From an uncultured Actinomycetes bacterium (GTDB lineage Bacteria > Actinomycetota > Thermoleophilia > Solirubrobacterales > Solirubrobacteraceae), in the NCBI GenBank assembly GCA_937888775.1, contig CALAQT010000552.1, positions 1 through 42,769 of the forward strand: a stretch of 42,769 bases of DNA, read 5' to 3'. The number at the start of each line of letters is the position of its first letter. Position 1 is the stretch's first letter. A model generated the notes under the pieces. That model saw only the letters and a list, made by a program, of their open reading frames with translations. It was not told the DNA's origin and did no database searches. The translations under genes were made by a program, and so were the position numbers. This document shows positions 1 to 7,574 of the stretch, piece by piece.

Positions 1-1369
1 CGTCTGACAGGAACACGCCGGAGATGCCGCCGATCAGGAAGTTGAACACCCACGCGAGGCAGAACCACATCGGCACGGTGAACCGTATTCGCCCGCGCCA
101 GATCGTCCCCATCGCGCACAGGAAGGTGAACCCGGTGGGCAGTGAGATCAGCTCGGTCGAGAGCATGTAGAACGGCCGCAGGTCGGCGTCGATGCCGCTC
201 ACGAACAGGTGGTGCTGCCAGACGAAGAAGCTCAGCAGCGCCACGCCGAGCATGCCGGCGACGGCGAGGCGGTAGCCCCACAGAGGCTTGCGCGAGAACA
301 CCGGCAGCAGCTCCAGCACGATCCCGAAGCCGGGTAGCGCGACGATGTAAACCTCGGGGTGACCGAAGACCCAGAAGAGGTTCTGCCACAGGTAGGCGCT
401 GCCGCCGTTGCCGGCGACATAGAACGCAGTTTGTGCGGTTCGGTCGAGTGCCCCCATCAGCAGCGCCGCGAGGAGCATCGGCGAGGCGAGCATCATCAGT
501 ATCGCTGTGGCCAGGACGCTCCAGACGAAGATCGGCAGCCGCGTCCACGTCATTCCGGGCGCCCGCATCGTGATGATCGTCGCCAGCAGGTTGAATCCCA
601 GCAGGCACATCGATATTCCGACGAGCGCGAAGAAGCCGATGTACGCGTCGTACCCCGCGGTGCCCTGGTCGCCGAGTGGCTGATAGCCGGTCCAGCCGGT
701 CTGGAAGCCGCCGAAGAAGATCGTCGTGATGAGGACCACGCCCGCCGCCATCAGCAGCCAGAACGTGAACGACTCAATCCGCGGAAACGCCATCCGTCGG
801 GTCCCGATCATCAGCGGCACGAGCCAGTTGGCAAACGGGCCGAGCACGCCTGACGTCATGATCCCCATCATCATCGCGCCGTGCATACCAACCAGCGTCA
901 GATACTGATTGGCGCCGAACACGTGCACATTCGGCTGCAGCAGCTCGGTACGGATCAGCATCGCGTTGATCCCGCCGACGAGGAAGAAGACGCCGATCCC
1001 GACGAGGTACTGAAGCGCGACGACCTTGTGGTCGGTGCAAAGCCTGAAGTAGCGGCCGACCCCCTCGCCCTCGCTCTCATGCTCGGCGAGCGTTGGCGGG
1101 TGGCCGAGCATCCTGCGGATCGGGTAGTTGGCGAAGCCCAGCCCGACGAGAAAGCCGATCACGCCGAACAGATAGCCGAGCAGCACCGCGATGTCGTTCT
1201 GGCCGGCCTCCGTCGTGTAGTACGTGATGCTGGTGGCGTGGATCCGATTACCGATGAAGTCGCCGATCAGCCATCCGACGATCGCGAGCACGATTCCCGT
1301 GACCAGGTTGAAGCCGATCAGTCCGCGCCAACCGGGGCGCTGAGCGGCTGGCATAGCGATCGTGCTCAT
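1..1369 (-). CDS. ctaD: Cytochrome c oxidase subunit I (C-terminus outside window)
   Basis: Catalytic membrane subunit of a haem-copper oxygen reductase; it carries the low-spin haem and the haem-CuB centre and pumps protons. Only the first ~456 residues are present; the frame is still open at the left edge. Visible motifs: low-spin haem His in MHGAMMMG (His ~163), WVFGHPEVY (CuB His ~337, D-channel Glu and the Tyr that is cross-linked in this family) and the WQHHLF His pair (~386-387). The canonical first helix begins only near residue 115, so there is an N-terminal extension of roughly 65-70 residues with two extra hydrophobic segments (about 17-38 and 62-80). The ATG at 1369 overlaps the stop of the subunit II gene (ATGA), so the two should be translationally coupled. 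The GHPEV glutamate suggests an A1-type oxidase. Confidence 0.95.
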   Translation of the reverse strand, partial: MSTIAMPAAQRPGWRGLIGFNLVTGIVLAIVGWLIGDFIGNRIHATSITYYTTEAGQNDIAVLLGYLFGVIGFLVGLGFANYPIRRMLGHPPTLAEHESEGEGVGRYFRLCTDHKVVALQYLVGIGVFFLVGGINAMLIRTELLQPNVHVFGANQYLTLVGMHGAMMMGIMTSGVLGPFANWLVPLMIGTRRMAFPRIESFTFWLLMAAGVVLITTIFFGGFQTGWTGYQPLGDQGTAGYDAYIGFFALVGISMCLLGFNLLATIITMRAPGMTWTRLPIFVWSVLATAILMMLASPMLLAALLMGALDRTAQTAFYVAGNGGSAYLWQNLFWVFGHPEVYIVALPGFGIVLELLPVFSRKPLWGYRLAVAGMLGVALLSFFVWQHHLFVSGIDADLRPFYMLSTELISLPTGFTFLCAMGTIWRGRIRFTVPMWFCLAWVFNFLIGGISGVFLSD

Positions 1370-2202
1370 CCACCTCTCCTCTGCGGGGCTGGGAAGTACT
1401 GTCTGGCATATGGCGGCAATGTCTTGGTCGCCGGCGCGAACTGCTGCTGCTGCTGACGGATCCAGCTCGCGAACTCGGTTTGGGGTACGACGTGGCCGGT
1501 CTCGAACATGTAGCCGTGCCACACGCCACACAGCTCCGCGCAGTGGATGTTGAAGGTGAGCGGGCCCTTGGTGGTCACGTAGGCGATGTTGTCGATCCCG
1601 GGATTGGCGTCGGCCTTGACCCCGAGCTGGTAGGCCCAGAAGGAATGGATCACATCCAGCGAGGTGACGTGGAACTCGATGGTCCGGTTGGCGGGCAGCT
1701 CAATCGCCGGCGTCTCGACGCCGCCGTAGGACGGCCAGCGGTAGTCGAACTTCCACTGTTGGGCGATCACCTGGACCTGCAGAGCACCCCCGGAGCCGGC
1801 TGGGGCCGCGATCGGGTTGGGCCCCTGGCCACCGCCGGCCCCGTCGGCGAGCATCCGGACCGACCCGTACCCGGCGAGGAACAGAACGATCAACGTGGTG
1901 ATGATCAGCCACCACATCTGAACGCCCGCGTGGCCTCGCACTGGCGGGCCGTCGAGGACCGCCTGGGGATCACGCTCGCGGAAGGCGATCAGCGCATAGA
2001 TGAAGTACACGAGCACCGCCAGCGCGACAGGCGTGGAGAGACCGAGCAGCACCGTGTTATCGACCACCTGACCCGAGGACTCAACCGTGCCGTTGCCGGG
2101 CGGCAATCCCGGCGCGAGCACGAACACCACGACCGGCGTCAGGATCACGGTTGCAGCCAGCCACCAAAGGCCGACACGGCGGAAGTGGTTGACCTCGCTC
2201 AC
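1366..2202 (-). CDS. ctaC: Cytochrome c oxidase subunit II (CuA protein)
   Basis: Receives electrons from cytochrome c (or another donor) at the binuclear CuA site and passes them to subunit I. 278 residues. An N-terminal hydrophobic segment (~12-31) is followed by two further membrane helices (~50-73 and ~94-114), then a cupredoxin domain facing the outside. The CuA ligands are intact: the His of VIHSFWAY, then HCAELCGVWHGYM with two Cys spaced CxxxC, His and Met. The C-terminus is Gln-rich (five Gln in a row) and carries no fused cytochrome c domain. It starts 13 bp after the upstream cupredoxin-like gene and its stop overlaps the ctaD start by 4 bp, so all three form one operon. Confidence 0.95.
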   Translation of the reverse strand: MSEVNHFRRVGLWWLAATVILTPVVVFVLAPGLPPGNGTVESSGQVVDNTVLLGLSTPVALAVLVYFIYALIAFRERDPQAVLDGPPVRGHAGVQMWWLIITTLIVLFLAGYGSVRMLADGAGGGQGPNPIAAPAGSGGALQVQVIAQQWKFDYRWPSYGGVETPAIELPANRTIEFHVTSLDVIHSFWAYQLGVKADANPGIDNIAYVTTKGPLTFNIHCAELCGVWHGYMFETGHVVPQTEFASWIRQQQQQFAPATKTLPPYARQYFPAPQRRGG

Positions 2203-2215
2203 TGCTGGCGCCGCC

Positions 2216-2881
2216 TCATGCGACCTTTATGAAGCCGTCCATGTAGCCGACCGTCTGCATCGGCCCGCCGAACCCCTCGATGAACCCCGCCGCACACGGA
2301 ACGTAGCACTGCCAGCGGTAGAGACCCGGCCCCGGCGTACGGAAGGTGAACGTGGTCGTGGTGTGATCGTTGCTGAGCGCGCATGGTGCGTTGCCGCACG
2401 GGTTCTTGGCGCTGGAGGAGATGCCCACCAACGGCACCGACAGGCCGATCTCGGGAATCGCGAAGACGTGCGATGCGGTGTCTGGACCGACCGCCTGGGT
2501 GGGCTTGCCGTCGAGCACGAAGTTGCCGCCGACCGTGCCGGTCGCCTGGGATATGAACGGGTTGCGCAGCCCGGTCTGGGAGTCGAACTCGTAGATCGTC
2601 ATGTGCACGAGCGTGTGCGCCGGAAGCGTGTAGGTCGTGACATGGCGCCAGTCGCCCCCGTTGGCGTTGACCGCGTAGAAGGAGACCCAGGTCGGGTGCG
2701 GGTCGCTGAGCTCGGCGCTCGCAACCGTGGCGAGGTACAACTGCGCGCCGGATGCGGTCTGGGCGGCGGCCGCAGATCCGGGCACGTTGGTCAGGTAGAG
2801 CCCGATGTAGAGGCCGATCAGCACGAAGCCGATCGTCGTGCCGAGGATGATCCCCAGCAGCCTTTTTGCATATCCACTCAT
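2216..2881 (-). CDS. Membrane-anchored cupredoxin-like protein resembling a COX II domain
   Basis: 221 residues; first gene of the oxidase operon. One N-terminal membrane helix (~8-28) is followed by an extracytoplasmic beta-rich domain. Its C-terminal half aligns by eye with the subunit II next door: SHVFAIPEIGL matches the HSFWAYQLGV segment that holds the first CuA His, and WQCYVPCAAGF matches HCAELCGVWHG with the same CxxxC spacing. The His four residues after the second Cys is Phe here, and a GGPM motif supplies a Met further on. It is therefore a CuA-like or single-copper cupredoxin with altered ligands. ATG at 2881 was chosen because GAGAGGAA lies just upstream; an in-frame ATG 51 bp earlier has no such support. 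The role (copper delivery, electron entry or accessory subunit) is inferred from position only. Confidence 0.75.
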   Translation of the reverse strand: MSGYAKRLLGIILGTTIGFVLIGLYIGLYLTNVPGSAAAAQTASGAQLYLATVASAELSDPHPTWVSFYAVNANGGDWRHVTTYTLPAHTLVHMTIYEFDSQTGLRNPFISQATGTVGGNFVLDGKPTQAVGPDTASHVFAIPEIGLSVPLVGISSSAKNPCGNAPCALSNDHTTTTFTFRTPGPGLYRWQCYVPCAAGFIEGFGGPMQTVGYMDGFIKVA

Positions 2882-2904
2882 CGGTTCCTCTCCATTGCGG
2901 CGGA

Positions 2905-2932
2905 AACCTATCGCGTGGCCCGTCAAAGGCAA
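2905..2932 (-). promoter_or_regulatory. Predicted promoter of the oxidase operon
   Basis: On the minus strand TTGCCT (2932-2927) and TAGGTT (2910-2905) are separated by 16 bp and lie just upstream of the cupredoxin-like gene. They fit a sigma-70-type promoter loosely. Position and the divergent gene pair support it; there is no experimental evidence. Confidence 0.4.
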
Positions 2933-2963
2933 GCAGATGACGGCGATGTCATCTGCCGGTCAT

Positions 2964-2991
2964 TTACAAGTCACTCGCGAACGGATATGTT
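2964..2991 (+). promoter_or_regulatory. Predicted promoter of the two-component system
   Basis: TTACAA (2964-2969) and TATGTT (2986-2991) with a 16-bp spacer. The -10 covers an alternative ATG at 2987, which argues that the regulator really starts at 3020 rather than 2987. It lies about 32 bp from the opposing oxidase promoter, so one regulator site could control both directions. Confidence 0.4.
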
Positions 2992-3019
2992 CTGGCCGCG
3001 AGAGGAGCCGAGCAGGCCG

Positions 3020-3682
3020 ATGTGCATTCTTGTGGTTGAGGACGAGAGACGGATCCGCGCCTTCCTTGCCCGCGCGTTCGAGGCCGAGGGCTTCAGGGTC
3101 GACGTAGTGGAAGACGGCGAGCAGGGCCTCAGACTGGCCCTCACCGGCAGCTACAAATTCGTGATCCTCGACCTGCTGCTGCCCGGACTCGACGGCTTGG
3201 CCGTCCTGAAAGAGCTGCATCGCCAGCGACCCGGCCTGCCGGTGTTGATCCTCTCGGCCCGTACCGACCTTGCTACCAAGCTGCGCGGGTTTGAGCTCGG
3301 CGCCGTCGACTACCTCGCGAAGCCGTTCTCACTCGACGAGCTGCTCGCCCGCGCCCGCGTGCAGCTCCGGCGTGCGGGCGACGCGGATGACGGCACCATC
3401 CTGCACACGGGCCGGCTCGCGCTCAACGTCGCCCGTCGGCAGGCCAGCGTCGGCGAGACCGTGGCCGATCTCTCCGACCGCGAGTTCCGCCTGCTCCATT
3501 TCCTGATGCTGCACCCCGGTGAGGTGATCAGCCGCCAGCGTCTGCTGTCGGAGGTCTGGGGCTTTGACTTCGACCCGCGGTCGAACGTGGTCGACGTTTG
3601 CGTGCGCCGATTGCGCCGGCAACTCGGCCCCGACGCCCCGATCCAGACCGTTCGCAACGCCGGCTACCGCGCCGCCGCGTGA
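3020..3682 (+). CDS. OmpR/PhoB-family response regulator
   Basis: DNA-binding half of a two-component system, about 220 residues. The receiver domain is at ~1-115: acidic pocket VVEDE near the N-terminus, phosphorylated Asp in VILDLLLPGLDG, conserved Thr/Ser in LILSA and Lys in YLAKPFS. A C-terminal winged helix (~125-220) ends in the typical VDVCVRRLRRQLG and RNAGYRAA segments. ATG at 3020 is used because an upstream ATG at 2987 falls inside the predicted -10 element. The kinase gene overlaps its stop codon (GTGA). It is divergent from the oxidase operon, so control of terminal oxidase expression is a reasonable guess but is not shown by the sequence. Confidence 0.9.
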   Translation: MCILVVEDERRIRAFLARAFEAEGFRVDVVEDGEQGLRLALTGSYKFVILDLLLPGLDGLAVLKELHRQRPGLPVLILSARTDLATKLRGFELGAVDYLAKPFSLDELLARARVQLRRAGDADDGTILHTGRLALNVARRQASVGETVADLSDREFRLLHFLMLHPGEVISRQRLLSEVWGFDFDPRSNVVDVCVRRLRRQLGPDAPIQTVRNAGYRAAA

Positions 3683-4749
3683 CCCGCAGCGCGCTCCTGC
3701 AGCGCTACCGCGTCGAGCTCCTGTGGCTAGCGTTCGCTGCCGCGAACTACGCGGCGATGGTCATGTGGCCGAGCTGGGAGACGATCCCGTTCCACTTCTT
3801 GTGGATCAGCCTGACGCTGCTATACGGCTTCCGCGTGTGGCCGATGAGCGGGACGCTCGTCGTCCTCGGCGGCGTGATGGCGATGACTTCCGTTTCGATC
3901 GGGTTCGACGCGTTTGACGGCATCCAGCTGTGGGGCGAGCTGTTCGAGGTTCCGCTGATGGCGGCCATGTTCCTGGCGATGGTCTGGCACGCGCGCCGGC
4001 GCGTCGAGGCGCTGCGGATCGCCGAGGAGCGCGCCGAGGAGCGCCGCTCGATGCTCGAGCGCCAGGAGCGCTTCATCCACGACGCGTCGCACGAGCTGCG
4101 AACGCCGGTGACGATCGCGCGTGGCCACCTCGAACTGCTGCGCGGTCAGGGTGGGGAGGCGCCCGAGGTCGACGTGGCGCTCGATGAGCTGACTCGGATC
4201 GACGCGATCATCGGGCGTCTGCTGCTGCTCGCGGGAGCCGACCAGCCCGACTTCGTCCTGACCGCCGAGATCGAGCTCGGGCCGCTCCTGGAGGACGTCT
4301 TCATGCGTTGGTCGGAGCTCGCGCCACGATCTTGGAGGCTGGGGCCACTTGTGCCGGGCCGCCTGCTAGTCGACGCCGAGCGCCTGCGGGCTGCGCTGGA
4401 TGCGCTGCTCGAGAATGCCGTGAAGTACAGCCAGCCCTATGCGGCGATCGAGTTGCGCGCGCGCCGCGACGGCCATGAACTCGTGTCGATCGAGGTCGAG
4501 GACGAGGGCTGCGGCGTGCCGGAGCAGGCACTGGCGCGAATCTTCGACCGCTTTGGGCGCACCGATTCGGCGCGTACACGCTCGGCAGGCGGCGTTGGAC
4601 TGGGCCTGGCCATCGTCGATGCGATCGCCAAAGCCCACGGTGGCAGCTGCACGGTCACTAGCACCGAGGAAGGATCGATCTTCGCGCTGCGCCTACCGAA
4701 CTTCACGCCTGCTGTCAGAGAGCTGACGCAGCCGCCCTTCGTGCGCTAG
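3679..4749 (+). CDS. Membrane sensor histidine kinase
   Basis: Partner kinase of the preceding regulator, 356 residues from a GTG that overlaps the regulator stop. The N-terminal ~110 residues hold about four hydrophobic helices joined by very short loops and no extracytoplasmic sensor domain, followed by an Arg/Glu-rich linker. The dimerisation/phosphotransfer box is FIHDASHELRTP with the phosphorylated His. The ATPase domain follows: N box LLENAVKYS, G1 DEGCGVP, F box FDRFG and G2 GGVGLGLAIV. The compact membrane part suggests it senses something in or at the membrane, such as redox state or a membrane partner. That reading is inferred from architecture and from the oxidase neighbours. Confidence 0.9.
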   Translation: MTRSALLQRYRVELLWLAFAAANYAAMVMWPSWETIPFHFLWISLTLLYGFRVWPMSGTLVVLGGVMAMTSVSIGFDAFDGIQLWGELFEVPLMAAMFLAMVWHARRRVEALRIAEERAEERRSMLERQERFIHDASHELRTPVTIARGHLELLRGQGGEAPEVDVALDELTRIDAIIGRLLLLAGADQPDFVLTAEIELGPLLEDVFMRWSELAPRSWRLGPLVPGRLLVDAERLRAALDALLENAVKYSQPYAAIELRARRDGHELVSIEVEDEGCGVPEQALARIFDRFGRTDSARTRSAGGVGLGLAIVDAIAKAHGGSCTVTSTEEGSIFALRLPNFTPAVRELTQPPFVR

Positions 4750-4897
4750 CGCGGGTCTCCCGACTGGACCTCGACAGACGCGCTGAAAGCGCTCGCGGTC
4801 TCGGCTTGTCGCTCGGTCAGCCTACACGGCAGAGATCCTAACCAAAGAGCCGGCTCGGGGCCGCCTGAGCGTCCCTGAGCCGATCGAGATCGGACGT

Positions 4898-5974
4898 CTA
4901 ACGGGCGCTGCGAGCGCCTCGAACCCTGGCCAGGATCGGGGCGAGGTGCTCGCGCAGCTCCACGTCGGTGAGGCCGCGGATCTCGAAGCTGGCCTCGCCT
5001 CGATCGGCGCGCACGACCAGCTGAGCGCCAGCGCGCCGACGGCGACGACCCAGGGCGCCCCGTCCGCTGGGAAGCTCGAGCGCGTCGATCTCGTCCCAGC
5101 GCAGGCGACCGATCACGTCGCCGCCTTCGGCGTCGACCACGTCGAACCCAGCCTCGGAGAAGCGCAGCTCCAGATACTTGCCGGCGCGGGGAAGGTTCTC
5201 GATCCCGTCCAGATGCATGGCCGCCAAGCGGATCGTCTGAGGGGCGAGGTCGGCGGACTCGACCGGAGGCGATGCATCGAGCAGCCTCTCCGGCTCAATG
5301 CCCGGCTCTGGCCGGGCATTGAGCTCGTCGGGTAGCGCCTCGGCCTCTGGTAGCGCTTCGAGTTCGAGTTCGAGTTCGAGTTCGAGTTCGAGCTCGGGTA
5401 GCGCCGCCGGTTCGGGCTCCGGTAGTGCCTCCAGTTCGGGTAGCGCCTCGGGCTCCGGTAGCGCCGCCGGTTCGGGTAGCGCCGCCGGTTCGGGCTCCGG
5501 TAGTGCCTCCAGTTCGGGTAGCGCCTCGGGTTCGGGTGCCGCCGCCACCTCGGCCACGGGCTCGGGCACCACCACCACCCCCGCTTCGGCCTCGGGTGGC
5601 GCCTCGGGCTGGAGCAGGGGCTCGTGGGGCTGAGCCTGGCCCTCGGGCGCTGGCGTGGCCGAGAACACCGCCCGATCGAGAGCTGGCGCGCCTACGATCT
5701 CCTGAGCGCGGATGACCGCGGGGTGCTCCAGGGCCTCGCCGAGTGCGATCTCCAGCTCGTCCATCGCCACGCTTGCCAGCGCACGGCGCCAGACCGCCGC
5801 GTCCGCGCGTTGCGCGGCCTCCTCGAGCATCCGCTCCAACTCGTCGCTGCGGATCGTGATCCTGCTCGCGTAGATAAGGACCGCACGATCGAATGCCGGT
5901 CGCAGGCGTCGCCGCAGCGCGCCATCTCCGAGCTCAGCAATCCGCTGCGCCGTCTCTTCGATCGGGTCCGTCAC
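4898..5974 (-). CDS. Acidic repeat protein with helical N-terminus and C-terminal beta domain, function unknown
   Basis: 358 residues, not recognised as a named family. Residues ~1-110 are helical and charged. Residues ~115-235 are a low-complexity Pro-Glu-Ala-Leu region built from variants of PEALPELEALPEPEPAALPE and a pure Leu-Glu run of six dipeptides. The C-terminal ~110 residues look like a compact alpha/beta domain (KYLELRFSEAGFDVVDAEGG, then IGRLRWDEIDALELP), somewhat like a bacterial PH-type domain, followed by a basic stretch. There is no signal peptide or membrane helix, so it is probably cytoplasmic, with the repeat region acting as an extended acidic linker. It starts inside the stop codon of the E2-like gene (ATGA), so it is the last gene of that operon. 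Confidence 0.7.
   Translation of the reverse strand: MTDPIEETAQRIAELGDGALRRRLRPAFDRAVLIYASRITIRSDELERMLEEAAQRADAAVWRRALASVAMDELEIALGEALEHPAVIRAQEIVGAPALDRAVFSATPAPEGQAQPHEPLLQPEAPPEAEAGVVVVPEPVAEVAAAPEPEALPELEALPEPEPAALPEPAALPEPEALPELEALPEPEPAALPELELELELELELEALPEAEALPDELNARPEPGIEPERLLDASPPVESADLAPQTIRLAAMHLDGIENLPRAGKYLELRFSEAGFDVVDAEGGDVIGRLRWDEIDALELPSGRGALGRRRRRAGAQLVVRADRGEASFEIRGLTDVELREHLAPILARVRGARSAR
5357..5392. repeat. Six tandem copies of a TTCGAG hexamer
   Basis: Six perfect TTCGAG units inside the acidic repeat gene. On the minus strand they encode (Leu-Glu)x6. Perfect hexamer arrays tend to change copy number by slippage while keeping frame, so this stretch should vary in length between strains. 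Confidence 0.95.
5401..5530. repeat. Two identical 52-bp direct repeats with 78-bp period
   Basis: 5401-5452 and 5479-5530 are identical base for base and are separated by a 26-bp related spacer. They encode the duplicated Pro-Glu-Ala-Leu block of the acidic repeat protein. Exact identity at DNA level points to a recent duplication rather than selection on the protein alone. Confidence 0.95.
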
Positions 5975-6693
5975 GACTTAGCCCCCTTCAGCAGCTCCAC
6001 AACTCGATCCAGGAATTGTGCGGCCGTCTCACCGTAGAGGATCCGATGATCGCACGCGAGTGTCATCAGCATCGTTTGGCCGGCGACGACTGAGCCGTCG
6101 CGCAGCACCGGGGCGGCACGGAGCGCGCCGCAGGCGATCGTCGCCGCGTGCGGTGGATTGACGGGCGGGCTCCAGCGGATCGGGCCGTAACCGCTCATGT
6201 CACTGAGCGTGAAGGTCGCGCCGGCCAGCTCGGGTGGGGTCAGTCGACCCGCCCGCCCCCGATCGATCAGCGCCTCACACTCATCGCTGAGCTCCTTCAG
6301 GGACTTGGTGTCGGCGTCGAGGATCGTCGGTGTCGAGTAGGCGTCGGCTCTGTGCACGACCAGCCCGACGTTGACGCGAGAGTACAGCTCAAAGCGCCCG
6401 TCACGATAGGCGGCATTGGCGCGCGGCACCTGACTCAGACCCTGCGCACATGCGCTGACGAGCATCGCCGTCAGCGAATGCCCACGCGCGTCTCGCAGCG
6501 CCAGACAGGCGCTCATGTCGACCTCGGCGACCAGCTCAAGGGCAGGAATCGTCGCCCTGGACTCCGCGCTGCGCCGCGCGATCGTCCGCTGCACGCGCGT
6601 CGGTTCCTCGACGCGTGTATTGCCCTTCAATCCTGAGGCTTCAGCGGGGGGTGCCGGCGGGTCCACGATCGGCGCAACATAGACGCTGGTCAT
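5971..6693 (-). CDS. E2-like 2-oxoacid dehydrogenase acyltransferase core without lipoyl domain
   Basis: 240 residues matching only the catalytic (CoA-acyltransferase) domain of E2 components such as those of pyruvate or branched-chain oxoacid dehydrogenase. Recognisable pieces are RVQRTIARRSAESRATIP, VAEVDM, VNVGLVV, TFTLSDMSGYG and, near the end, CDHRILYG. No lipoyl domain (no DKA-type lysine motif) and no E1/E3-binding domain precede it; the first ~35 residues are Pro-rich. The HxxxDG signature reads HxxxYG: the catalytic His is kept and the Asp is Tyr. Lipoamide dehydrogenase is three genes upstream in the same run. It may be an inactive or altered-specificity core, or may work with lipoyl domains supplied elsewhere; this is inferred. 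Confidence 0.8.
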   Translation of the reverse strand: MTSVYVAPIVDPPAPPAEASGLKGNTRVEEPTRVQRTIARRSAESRATIPALELVAEVDMSACLALRDARGHSLTAMLVSACAQGLSQVPRANAAYRDGRFELYSRVNVGLVVHRADAYSTPTILDADTKSLKELSDECEALIDRGRAGRLTPPELAGATFTLSDMSGYGPIRWSPPVNPPHAATIACGALRAAPVLRDGSVVAGQTMLMTLACDHRILYGETAAQFLDRVVELLKGAKS

Positions 6694-6738
6694 AAGTTTC
6701 GCGCGGCTGCGCAGCCCAGCCGCAGCATCGCCGGTGCC

Positions 6739-6996
6739 TCATCGCAGACCCTCTGCCGAAACGTCCGCTCCCTCCCAGGTGGAGACGAACTCGTCGGCTT
6801 CCAATCCGACCAGGTCGGCGCGCAGCGCCTTCAGCAGCTTTGCTGCCGGCTTGGCGGGCAGGTCCCAATACAGGACGACCTCGCCGTCCTCCACGGACAC
6901 GATCTCGATCCGGTCCAACCGGTGCGGATCGGCCAGGAACGCGGGCTCGTGTCCCTCCCGTGAGACGATCAGGTGAAAGGCGCGGTTGGCCTTCAT
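6739..6996 (-). CDS. Small conserved-looking protein, function unknown
   Basis: 85 residues, not recognised. The sequence is a balanced mix of charged and hydrophobic residues (HLIVSREGHEPAFLADP, then EIVSVEDGEVVLYWDLP) with no Cys, no membrane helix and no signal peptide, consistent with a small soluble alpha/beta protein. Its ATG overlaps the stop of the DsbA-like gene upstream by 4 bp (ATGA), which is the best evidence that it is real. The E2-like gene follows after 45 bp. Confidence 0.65.
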   Translation of the reverse strand: MKANRAFHLIVSREGHEPAFLADPHRLDRIEIVSVEDGEVVLYWDLPAKPAAKLLKALRADLVGLEADEFVSTWEGADVSAEGLR

Positions 6997-7556
6997 GTGA
7001 TCGCAGTCAGCGCCGCGGCAGCGCGCTGCACGATGTCGCCGCCCTCAAACACACGATCGCCGACCTGGATCGCCGGCAGCGAGGCGACTCCGCCGTCCCG
7101 CGCGCGCTCGCCGGCGACCTTCAGCGCACCGGCCACCGAGCGCAGCCCGATCCCCTTCAGGACGGCCGTCGGGTGCATCTCACAGGCGGCCGCAGCGATC
7201 AGCACGGTGTTCTCGTCGCTGAGATCTCGGCCGCCGGCGAATGCCTGCCGGAACGCCGCCAGCGAGAACGCGACGGCTCGCCCCACGCGTTTGGCGTAGG
7301 TGGCGGCGAGCATCGCCAGTCGCGTGTCAGGTGGCCAGTCAGCCGGCCATCGCAATGGCTGGAGGTCCTGCGCGTCCACCTCCAACCTCCAGCGCTGTGG
7401 CTCGGCAGCGGGCTGGGCCACGCCCAGGTCAGGGCCAAACACCGGCTCCCACTCGGGCACCACCGGGAGCTCGGCCATGATCCGCTCGGCGGCGAGGTAG
7501 CAGGCTGGACTGCCGAGGTCGTAGTAGAAGATGGGCTGCCCGGGTTCCGGCGGCAT
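6993..7556 (-). CDS. DsbA-family / 2-hydroxychromene-2-carboxylate isomerase-like protein
   Basis: 187 residues with a thioredoxin fold interrupted by a helical insertion, as in the DsbA/FrnE/HCCA-isomerase group. The N-terminal strand and helix read FYYDLGSPACYLAAERI, where DsbA would have CxxC and HCCA isomerases have a Ser-Pro active site. Here it is SPAC, so only one Cys remains. The cis-Pro loop is SLPAIQVGDRVFEGG. With no signal peptide and no CxxC it is unlikely to be a periplasmic disulfide oxidase; a glutathione- or thiol-dependent isomerase/transferase-like role is more likely. It sits 18 bp downstream of lpdA in the same direction. Confidence 0.75.
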   Translation of the reverse strand: MPPEPGQPIFYYDLGSPACYLAAERIMAELPVVPEWEPVFGPDLGVAQPAAEPQRWRLEVDAQDLQPLRWPADWPPDTRLAMLAATYAKRVGRAVAFSLAAFRQAFAGGRDLSDENTVLIAAAACEMHPTAVLKGIGLRSVAGALKVAGERARDGGVASLPAIQVGDRVFEGGDIVQRAAAALTAIT

Positions 7557-7574
7557 CCTCGCCCCAGGCCGATA

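Noticed and set aside
4880..4893. Small hairpin CCGATC-GA-GATCGG just downstream of the acidic repeat gene
   Set aside because: A six-base stem with a two-base loop is expected by chance in GC-rich DNA; no T-run and no second signal.
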